DNA of 5,423 bases, from assembly GCA_023425905.1 (NCBI GenBank), contig JAFABT010000162.1, forward strand, positions 1-5,423, read 5' to 3'. The notes under the pieces are model-generated. The model worked only from the letters and a program-made list of their open reading frames with translations. It was not told where the DNA came from and made no database searches. Made by a program: the position numbers and the translations under genes. This document shows positions 1 to 4,401 of the stretch, one piece after another (the stretch's first letter is position 1; each line of letters begins with the position of its first letter). Source of the DNA: Actinomycetes bacterium. GTDB lineage: Bacteria; Actinomycetota; Actinomycetes; Actinomycetales; Cellulomonadaceae.

Positions 1-10
1 CCCCAGCTAG

Positions 11-33
11 CCCCCCGCCCGCCCGCCGACCCC
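11..33 (-). other. G-run cluster closing array 1 (G-quadruplex-type motif)
   Basis: Read on the minus strand, this stretch has a run of four G (30-33), then GGG (22-24), GGG (18-20) and six G (11-16), separated by a 5-base loop and two single C bases. That meets the usual four-run pattern for a possible G-quadruplex. It lies directly at the end of array 1 in the direction of the ACCCGCG strand, in the same relative place as the G-run clusters beside arrays 2 and 3. Folding is inferred from pattern only. In so GC-rich a genome some such runs are expected by chance. Confidence 0.5.
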
Positions 34-53
34 GCGGGTCCCGCCCCCGAGAA

Positions 54-179
54 CGCGGGTCCCGCTGCCGAGAGCGCGGGTCCCGCTCCCGAACCCGCGG
101 GTCCCGCTGCCGAGAGCGCGGGTCCCGCTGCCGAGAGCGCGGGTCCCGCTCCCGAACCCGCGGGTCCCGCTGCCGAGAG
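54..179 (-). repeat. Perfect 63-bp tandem duplication inside array 1
   Basis: Bases 54-116 and 117-179 are identical over 63 bp, each being three 21-bp units in the order A-B-A. The flanking units do not continue the 63-bp period, so this looks like a recent duplication of three units, by slippage or unequal exchange, within an older array. Confidence 0.9.
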
Positions 180-236
180 CGCGGGTCCCGGTCTCGAGGA
201 CGCGGGTCCCGTTGCCCAGGGCGCGGGTCCCGCTCT

Positions 237-258
237 CGAGGACGCAGGTTCCGTAGCG
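237..258 (-). repeat. Left inverted cap (partner at 1314-1335)
   Basis: This 22-bp stretch matches the reverse complement of 1314-1335 at 20 of 22 positions, including a perfect 12-bp core GGTTCCGTAGCG (247-258). The outer half belongs to the first unit of array 1. The inner part (CCGTAGCG) is not part of the usual 21-bp unit. The pair brackets the nuclease-like gene at 366-1283 as inverted repeats about 1.06 kb apart. Whether the pair is functional or just a shared array end is not known. Confidence 0.75.
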
Positions 259-365
259 CACCGGGCCCGCGGGGACTCAGTCCACACGCGAGCCCCCCGC
301 GACGCCATCCACAGAAGCGGCCTTCCCAACTGCCCGCCCTACAGAGATCCCGACAGGCTACGGGG

Positions 366-1283
366 ATGGTCTCGCCTCCCCGTCAGAGCAGCGCGCCGCC
401 CCGCGTCCTCCTCAGCCGCGACGCGCCGCGTCACGCTCTCGGCACCGCGATCGCCGCGGGCTCGCTCGAGCGCCTCCGCCGTGGCGCCTATGGCGAGGTC
501 CCCCGGGACGAACCGGCGGATGGCGGGCGGACGCGTCGGGCGCTCGGCCGTATCTATGCGGTGCACGCCCAGACGACCGCTCGCCACTGGTTCAGCCACA
601 CCTCAGCGGCACTGCTGTGGGGGTGCTGGGTGCATCTCGGGGACGAGACGACCCACCTCACCCGACGGCACGCACCGTGCGGCGAGCACGACCGAACCGT
701 GAAGCGGCACACGACAGAACTGCCGACCCGCGACCGCACCGAGCTCGACGGCTTGCCGCTGACGACACTCGAGCGGACCGTCGTCGACGTCGCCTGCAGC
801 TCGCGGGGGCATCACGCGCTCATGGTCGCCGACTCGGCACTGCGCCTCGGGGCCGACCGGGGCCGTATCGACCAGCTCATCGCCGGCAGAGCCGGACGGC
901 GCGGCATCGCACGCGCCCGCCTCGTCGTCGCGGCGGCCGACCCGCTCGCCGAGTCCCCCGGCGAGTCGATCCTGCGGTGGTTCCTCCTCGACCCGGCACT
1001 TCCTGTGTTCACGCCCCAGGTCGGCGTGCGCACGCGTGGCGGCGACTTCCGCGTCGACCTAGGCGTGCCTCGGCTCCGCGTCGCGATCGAGTTCGACGGT
1101 GCGATCAAGTACACGGGCGAGTACGGGTTGCCCTCACACGTCGAGGCCGACGAGGTGCGTCGGCAAGCGCTCCTCGAGCGCGAGGGGTGGATCGTCGAGA
1201 GGTTCGGGTGGGCCGACCTCGCCGATCGTGACGGCGTCGTCACCCGGGTGCAGCGCGCGCTGTTCCGGGCGGCCTCGAGGTAG
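366..1283 (+). CDS. AbiEi-like winged-helix protein with PD-(D/E)XK (DUF559-type) nuclease domain
   Basis: A 305-residue soluble protein with the layout common among actinobacterial orphan genes annotated as AbiEi-family antitoxin-domain or DUF559 proteins. Residues about 13-45 match the AbiEi-type winged-helix start (SRDAPRHALGTAI followed by LERLRRGAYG). Residues 126-143 carry the conserved middle block (ELDGLPLTTLERTVVDVA). Residues 195-305 look like a small restriction-endonuclease-fold domain: AESPGES (195-201), D231 in FRVDLG, then E242-F-D-G with K248, the expected arrangement of PD-(D/E)XK metal-binding and catalytic residues. No AbiEii-type toxin gene is adjacent, so an antitoxin role is doubtful; a DNA-cleaving or DNA-repair role is inferred from the fold only. 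The ATG at 366 fits the family N-terminus, but I see no good Shine-Dalgarno sequence or -10 box before it. It stands alone between arrays 1 and 2 and converges on the ABC operon. Confidence 0.83.
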   Translation: MVSPPRQSSAPPRVLLSRDAPRHALGTAIAAGSLERLRRGAYGEVPRDEPADGGRTRRALGRIYAVHAQTTARHWFSHTSAALLWGCWVHLGDETTHLTRRHAPCGEHDRTVKRHTTELPTRDRTELDGLPLTTLERTVVDVACSSRGHHALMVADSALRLGADRGRIDQLIAGRAGRRGIARARLVVAAADPLAESPGESILRWFLLDPALPVFTPQVGVRTRGGDFRVDLGVPRLRVAIEFDGAIKYTGEYGLPSHVEADEVRRQALLEREGWIVERFGWADLADRDGVVTRVQRALFRAASR

Positions 1284-1302
1284 CCGCTGCGCAGACGGCG
1301 GC
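1283..1302 (+). terminator. Possible stem-loop terminator after the nuclease-like gene
   Basis: A 7-bp GC-rich stem (1283-1289 with 1296-1302, one G-U pair) and a 6-base loop begin at the last base of the stop codon. No T-tract follows, so it is not a classic intrinsic terminator. GC-rich hairpins without a U-tract are often proposed as terminators in actinomycetes, but in DNA of this composition such stems are also frequent by chance. Confidence 0.35.
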
Positions 1303-1313
1303 CCCGCCCGTGT

Positions 1314-1335
1314 CGCTACGGAACCCGCGTTCTCG
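1314..1335 (+). repeat. Right inverted cap opening array 2
   Basis: The sequence begins CGCTACGGAACC (1314-1325), the exact inverse of 247-258, and over 22 bp matches the inverse of 237-258 at 20 positions. It overlaps the first 21-bp unit of array 2. The leading CGCTACGG is outside the normal unit, so arrays 1 and 2 share a specific starting end, not just the repeat itself. Confidence 0.75.
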
Positions 1336-1440
1336 GCGACGAGACCCGCGCCCTCGGCGACGAGACCCGCGTTCTCGGCTGCAGGACCCGCGCCCTCGCC
1401 AGCAGGACCCGCGGCCTCGGCGACGGGACCTGCGTGGCGG
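1320..1440 (+). repeat. Array 2: 6-unit, 21-bp degenerate tandem repeat
   Basis: Six units in exact 21-bp register have the A of the core ACCCGCG at 1323, 1344, 1365, 1386, 1407 and 1428 (ACCTGCG in the last). The second half of each unit is CTCGGC or a close variant. It is the same repeat as arrays 1 and 3, in the orientation of array 3 and opposite to array 1. It fills the space between the stop codons of the nuclease-like gene and the convergent permease gene. That rules out a conventional promoter role for this copy, though not one in termination, insulation or chromosome structure. Confidence 0.9.
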
Positions 1441-1450
1441 GCGGGGTGGG
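1436..1450 (+). other. G-run cluster closing array 2
   Basis: GG (1436-1437), GGG (1439-1441), GGGG (1443-1446) and GGG (1448-1450) are separated by single C or T bases, 2 bp before the permease stop codon on the other strand. It is on the ACCCGCG strand and at the same end of the array as the clusters of arrays 1 and 3. Only three runs reach three G, so quadruplex formation is less certain than at 3573-3596. Confidence 0.45.
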
Positions 1451-1452
1451 CG

Positions 1453-2271
1453 TTAGTGGAAGCGGCGGCCCTCGTCGCGGCGGTACGCGAGGACGGCCAA
1501 CAGCGCACAGACCGCGACCCACGCACCCAGCACGATCCACGCGCGCAGCGGCACCTCCGCACCCGTCGAGAGCCCGACCATGAGGTCCCGGCCCGCACGC
1601 GTCGGCAGCGCCCCGGACGCCGCGTCCATCCACCGGGGGAAGATCTCCGGCGGCATGAACAACCCGCCCGCGAACGCCATCGGGAACAGGACGACCTGCA
1701 CGACGGCCACCGCCGCCTTCGACGACATGGACCACCCGATCGCGATGCCGATCAGCAGGAACGGCAACGCGACGAGCGGGACCGCCGCGAGCGTCGCAAG
1801 CGTCCGGCTCACGGTGATCGACGCCTCGGTGAGCAGCCCCGCCACGAGAACGAGCGGGAGCAGCGCGACGTAGCACCACACGATCCCGTTGATCAGCCTG
1901 CCCATGAGGCGCGGGCCCGCGGGCGCGGGCAGGGTCCGCAAGTAGGGGTCGAACGGCAGCGCACGGTCCTCCGCGACCCCCGCACCGAAGCTGAACAGGC
2001 ACACCGAGGCGATCGCGAACGTCGCGAGCTGCGCCGTCGCCCCCGTCGCGACGATCGGGTTCCCCGACACCGCGCGCTGCGGCACGACGAAGAACAGCAG
2101 CGCGAGCGCCGGGAACAGCAGCATGCCGAGCACGGCGATCGGCGTCCGCAGCGTCTCGACGAGCTGGTGCCGCGCGTGCAGCACGGCGAGCGCCCACCAC
2201 GGGCGAGGCTCCGCGGGGTGCGTGAGCGGGCCAGTACGAGCCGTGACCGCGGCCTCGGGAGCAACCGTCAT
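1453..2271 (-). CDS. ABC-2 type exporter permease
   Basis: A 272-residue inner-membrane protein with about six hydrophobic helices (roughly 43-63, 79-99, 126-148, 158-180, 184-204 and 243-263) and short cytoplasmic ends, the normal size and plan for an ABC-2/DrrB-like permease. The segment GGLFMPPEIFPRWMD (202-216) and the following SGALPTRAGRDLM are typical of the family between helices 5 and 6. It pairs with the ATPase encoded just upstream: its ATG overlaps the ATPase stop codon in an ATGA, and a strong GGAGGT lies 6 bases before the start. This start is therefore far better than the longer upstream reading frame. Presumed role: the membrane channel of an export pump for a drug, lipid or other small hydrophobic molecule. 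The substrate cannot be told from sequence. Confidence 0.92.
   Translation of the reverse strand: MTVAPEAAVTARTGPLTHPAEPRPWWALAVLHARHQLVETLRTPIAVLGMLLFPALALLFFVVPQRAVSGNPIVATGATAQLATFAIASVCLFSFGAGVAEDRALPFDPYLRTLPAPAGPRLMGRLINGIVWCYVALLPLVLVAGLLTEASITVSRTLATLAAVPLVALPFLLIGIAIGWSMSSKAAVAVVQVVLFPMAFAGGLFMPPEIFPRWMDAASGALPTRAGRDLMVGLSTGAEVPLRAWIVLGAWVAVCALLAVLAYRRDEGRRFH
2268..2271 (-). other. ATGA stop/start overlap
   Basis: The ATPase stop TGA (2268-2270 on the minus strand) and the permease start ATG (2269-2271) share bases in ATGA. This is the usual sign of translational coupling, which would keep the two transporter subunits in balance. Confidence 0.9.
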
Positions 2272-3179
2272 GACGCCACCTCCGTGAGAGCGAGGAACGC
2301 TTCCTCGAGTGAAGCCCCGCGGATCTCGAGGCCGCTGAAGGGGACGTCGCGCGCGACCATGGCGCGCACCAGTGCGTCCGCGTCGCTCGTCACCACCACG
2401 GTGCGGCCACTTTCGACGACGAGGGAGATGACGCCGGGAAGCGTCCGGACGACGTCGTCGGTCCCCTCGGGGAGGTCGACGACGACGCGGCGCATGGCTA
2501 CTCGCCGCAGGACGTCCGCGAGCGGGTCGTCGGCGAGCACCCGCCCACCCCCGATGACGACGACGCGCTCCGCGAGCGCCTCGATCTCCTCGAGGTAGTG
2601 GCTCGTCACGACGACCGTGGCGCCGTCGTCGTGATACTCGCGCAGCGACGCCCACAGCTCGTGCCGCGCCTCGACGTCGAGCCCCGTCGTCGGTTCGTCG
2701 AGAAGGACGAGGCGCGGCCGACCGACGAGCGCGAGGGCGACGGCGAGCCGTCGGCGCTGCCCGCCGGAGAGAGCCCCGGTCTGCCGCTCGGCGACGTCGG
2801 TCAACCCGAAGCGGCTGAGGAGCTCCCCGCGCGGCATCGGCTCCGGGAAGTGCCCGGCGACGAGGTCGACGACCTCGCGCACCTTGATGACGGCCGGGAG
2901 CCCCGTCTCCTGGGGCGTCACGCCGAGCGCGACCCGGGTGGCGGCGTCGCGCGGGTTCGCGCCAAGGATGCGGACGACGCCGGAGTCAGCGCGCCGCAGC
3001 CCGGACAGCAGCGACAGGAGCGTCGTCTTGCCCGCGCCGTTGGGCCCGAGCAGGCCGACGAGCTCGCCCGGGGCGATCGCGAGCGAGACGTCGTCGAGAG
3101 CGGTGACGGGGCCGAAACGGCGGGTCACACCTCGCACGTCGACGGCGAGGTCGGGCGCTGGGCCACGAGGCACGGTCAT
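2268..3179 (-). CDS. ABC-2 exporter ATP-binding protein (DrrA-like)
   Basis: A 303-residue cytoplasmic ATPase with every standard motif: Walker A GPNGAGKT (45-52), Q-loop Q90 (VTPQE), signature LSGGQ (137-141), Walker B LVLLDEP (157-163), D-loop TTGLD and switch histidine H194 (TSHYLEE). The roughly 75 residues after about position 228 form a small C-terminal domain like the DUF4162-type tails of multidrug exporter ATPases. It would power the permease encoded directly downstream. The ATG at 3179 is chosen because AAGGAG lies 4 bases upstream and the domain begins about 10 residues in (LAVDVRGVTRRFG). The open frame continues upstream through array 3 to 3614, but that part is repeat-derived and is not considered coding. 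No regulator gene lies alongside. Confidence 0.95.
   Translation of the reverse strand: MTVPRGPAPDLAVDVRGVTRRFGPVTALDDVSLAIAPGELVGLLGPNGAGKTTLLSLLSGLRRADSGVVRILGANPRDAATRVALGVTPQETGLPAVIKVREVVDLVAGHFPEPMPRGELLSRFGLTDVAERQTGALSGGQRRRLAVALALVGRPRLVLLDEPTTGLDVEARHELWASLREYHDDGATVVVTSHYLEEIEALAERVVVIGGGRVLADDPLADVLRRVAMRRVVVDLPEGTDDVVRTLPGVISLVVESGRTVVVTSDADALVRAMVARDVPFSGLEIRGASLEEAFLALTEVAS
2278..2283 (-). promoter_or_regulatory. Ribosome binding site of the permease gene
   Basis: GGAGGT on the minus strand lies inside the last codons of the ATPase gene, 6 bases before the permease ATG. It fixes the permease start at 2271. Confidence 0.85.
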
Positions 3180-3183
3180 GGGG

Positions 3184-3189
3184 CTCCTT
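3184..3189 (-). promoter_or_regulatory. Ribosome binding site of the ATPase gene
   Basis: AAGGAG on the minus strand, 4 bases before the ATG at 3179. The spacing is a little short but workable, and it supports this start over any upstream one. Confidence 0.75.
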
Positions 3190-3243
3190 GGCGGGCGGCT
3201 GAGCAGGAACGACCGACGGTGGCGGGGGCCCACAGCCGCGTCG

Positions 3244-3249
3244 AACCTA
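3244..3249 (-). promoter_or_regulatory. Possible -10 box for the ABC operon
   Basis: TAGGTT on the minus strand fits the actinobacterial TAnnnT pattern. It would give a leader of roughly 55-60 bases before the ATPase start. No convincing -35 box is seen at the right distance. If real, the promoter lies between array 3 and the operon, so the array is just upstream of it and not transcribed with it. Confidence 0.35.
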
Positions 3250-3303
3250 ACGCCTGCGCGCCCGCTGCGGGAGTTCCGGTCACCATCGTGGACACGCAAC
3301 AGC

Positions 3304-3555
3304 ACGTCCCGCTGGTTCGGCAACCAGACCCGCGCGCTCGGCAACAGGACCCGCGGATTCAGCAGCAGGACCCGCGCGCTCGACAACCAGGCCCGCGCGC
3401 TCGACAACAGGACCCGCGGGTTCAGCAGCAGGACCCGCGCGCTCGGCAACCAGACCCGCGCGTTCGGCAGCACGACCCGCGCGCACGGCAGCCGGACCCG
3501 CGCGTTCGGCAGCAGGAGCCGCGGGCTCGGCAACCGGACCCGCGGGGTCGGGAGT
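3304..3555 (+). repeat. Array 3: 12-unit, 21-bp degenerate tandem repeat
   Basis: Twelve units in exact 21-bp register have the core ACCCGCG starting at 3328, 3349, 3370, 3412, 3433, 3454, 3475, 3496 and 3538. Variant cores lie at 3307 (TCCCGCT), 3391 (GCCCGCG) and 3517 (AGCCGCG). Unit types with second halves (C)TCGGCAAC and TTCAGCAGC alternate. Bases 3328-3390 and 3391-3453 match at 59 of 63 positions, so a three-unit, 63-bp step is again visible. The last unit contains GGACCCGCGGGGTCGG (3536-3551), identical to the last unit of array 1 on its own strand (26-41). The array sits between two divergent promoters, those of the ABC operon and the CPBP gene. Confidence 0.93.
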
Positions 3556-3572
3556 GCGTCAGCGCGGGTCGT

Positions 3573-3596
3573 GGGGGCGGGGGTGGGGCGGAGGGG
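3573..3596 (+). other. Strong G-quadruplex-type motif upstream of the CPBP gene
   Basis: Plus-strand runs of G at 3573-3577 (5), 3579-3583 (5), 3585-3588 (4) and 3593-3596 (4) are separated by loops of 1, 1 and 4 bases. Four runs of at least four G with such short loops is a strong quadruplex pattern even for a GC-rich genome. It ends 3 bases before the likely -10 box of the CPBP gene and covers where a -35 element would be. It also closes array 3, as G-runs do for arrays 1 and 2. Confidence 0.6.
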
Positions 3597-3599
3597 TCG

Positions 3600-3605
3600 T
3601 AGCCT
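3600..3605 (+). promoter_or_regulatory. -10 box of a leaderless promoter for the CPBP gene
   Basis: TAGCCT fits TAnnnT and ends 7 bases before the ATG at 3613, so transcription would begin at or next to the start codon. There is no well-placed Shine-Dalgarno sequence (the nearest GGAGGGG is about 16 bases upstream), which agrees with a leaderless message, common in actinobacteria. No clear -35 box; that place is taken by the G-runs. Confidence 0.6.
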
Positions 3606-3612
3606 TCTGGGC

Positions 3613-4392
3613 ATGGGTGGTGCGGAGGTGGTGGGGGCGCGGCGGATCCGGGCGGAGATCCTCGTCGTCCTCGGGCTCAGCCTCGGTCAGTCGGCGGTGT
3701 ACGCGATCCTGCGGCTCTACGTCCGGCTCACGAGCGAGACGCCGCTCGCAAGCCAGTCGACGACGCTCAACCCGACCGTCTCCCCTCGCCCCTACGTCGA
3801 CCTCACGTACCAGCTGCTCGGCATCGTCTTCATGGTCGTGCCGGTCGCGCTCGCGCTCTACCTGCTCGCCCCGCGGGGTCGGGACGCACTCGCCCGGATC
3901 GGGCTCGACGGCGGCCGCCCGGCGCGGGACGTCGCCGTCGGCCTGGGCCTCGCCGGAGCGATCGGCATCCCTGGCCTGGGCTTCTACGTCGCCGGGCGTG
4001 CGCTCGGCCTCAACGTGCAGATCAACGCGTCGGGCCTGGGCGAGCACTGGTGGGTCGTCCCGGTGCTCGTGCTGTCCGCGCTCGCGAACTCCCTGCTCGA
4101 GGAGGTCGTCGTCGTCGGCTACCTCATGGAACGACTGCTCGACCTGCGCTGGGGCCGGGCCGCCGTCCTCGTCGCGTCCGCCCTGCTGCGCGGCGCCTAT
4201 CACCTCTACCAGGGTCCGGGCATGGCGCTGGGCAACGTCGTCATGGGTCTCGTCTTCGGCTGGTGGTACCTGCGGACGCGGCGGGTGATGCCGCTCGTCG
4301 TCGCGCACACGGCCCTCGACGTCGCGTCCTTCGTCGGCTTCGCGTTGCTGCCCGACGACCTCCTGCGGTCGCTCGGCGTCCTGCCCGCCTAA
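3613..4392 (+). CDS. CPBP-family intramembrane protease-like protein
   Basis: A 259-residue membrane protein with about six or more hydrophobic segments (near 13-33, 62-85, 104-128, 145-168, 180-192, 203-220 and 224-247). The three CPBP (CAAX protease/bacteriocin-processing, Abi) motifs are in order: E163-E164 in LLEEVVVVGYL, H197 in RGAYHLYQG, and H232 with D236 in AHTALD. These are the expected catalytic or metal-type residues of glutamic intramembrane endopeptidases. The Arg of the classic EExxxR motif is Val168 here and the Phe of FxxxH is Arg193; as I recall, variants like these occur in actinobacterial relatives. The substrate is unknown. The ATG at 3613 is supported by the leaderless promoter; an upstream open frame through array 3 is not coding. 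It is followed after 9 bp by the membrane gene at 4402. Confidence 0.88.
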   Translation: MGGAEVVGARRIRAEILVVLGLSLGQSAVYAILRLYVRLTSETPLASQSTTLNPTVSPRPYVDLTYQLLGIVFMVVPVALALYLLAPRGRDALARIGLDGGRPARDVAVGLGLAGAIGIPGLGFYVAGRALGLNVQINASGLGEHWWVVPVLVLSALANSLLEEVVVVGYLMERLLDLRWGRAAVLVASALLRGAYHLYQGPGMALGNVVMGLVFGWWYLRTRRVMPLVVAHTALDVASFVGFALLPDDLLRSLGVLPA

Positions 4393-4395
4393 GAT
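4390..4395 (+). promoter_or_regulatory. -10 box of a leaderless promoter overlapping the CPBP stop codon
   Basis: TAAGAT fits TAnnnT, and its first three bases are the CPBP stop codon TAA. It ends 6 bases before the GTG at 4402, right for a leaderless transcript. No Shine-Dalgarno sequence is present in the 9-bp gap. The downstream gene could thus have its own promoter as well as read-through from the CPBP promoter. No obvious -35 element. Confidence 0.5.
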
Positions 4396-4401
4396 CGACC
4401 C

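Larger units (their letters stand above)
22..258 (-). repeat. Array 1: 11-unit, 21-bp degenerate tandem repeat
   Basis: Eleven units sit in exact 21-bp register. The T of the plus-strand core CGCGGGT falls at 39, 60, 81, 102, 123, 144, 165, 186, 207, 228 and 249. On the minus strand each unit is a GGG-ACCCGCG core, three variable bases, and then usually TCGGCAGC. The middle is the most regular part; the units with T at 186-249 and the last one at 39 diverge. Two unit types (A and B) run A-B-A-A-B-A, which gives a perfect 63-bp tandem duplication. There are no unique spacers, so it is not a CRISPR array. It has no stop codons in some frames, but the pattern of variation does not look protein-coding. 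The same unit recurs in arrays 2 and 3, in the opposite orientation. Confidence 0.93.

Noticed and set aside
1..10. End of a gene at the left edge (TAG at 8-10).
   Set aside because: At most two codons precede it in the window, so nothing supports it as a real stop codon.
7..261. Minus-strand open frame encoding a TRALGSG-type heptapeptide repeat protein.
   Set aside because: It is array 1 read through. 21 bp is a multiple of 3 and the DNA lacks A/T-rich stops, so frames stay open. The same reading of arrays 2 and 3 lies in unrelated contexts, and variation between units is not concentrated at silent positions.
262..365. Leaderless promoter for the nuclease-like gene (CTACAGAGAT or GGCTACGGGG before the ATG).
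   Set aside because: Neither gives a TAnnnT box at 6-9 bases from the ATG, and no Shine-Dalgarno sequence is evident. I leave the promoter unassigned.
1099..2598. Long plus-strand open frame, rich in Arg and Pro, opposite the ABC operon.
   Set aside because: It is a shadow frame of the kind usual in GC-rich DNA. It overlaps the nuclease-like gene, array 2 and the well-supported permease, and its composition is that of a non-coding frame.
3304..3555. CRISPR array.
   Set aside because: Units are directly abutting 21-bp degenerate repeats with no unique spacers, and no cas genes are present.
2884..3612. Upstream extension of the CPBP frame over the ATPase gene and array 3.
   Set aside because: It is antisense to a clear ATPase gene and then passes through the repeat. 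The leaderless promoter at 3600-3605 and the protein family both favour the start at 3613.
3180..3614. N-terminal extension of the ABC ATPase through array 3.
   Set aside because: The ATPase domain begins just after the ATG at 3179, which has an AAGGAG ribosome site. The extension would be repeat-encoded and unlike any ABC protein.
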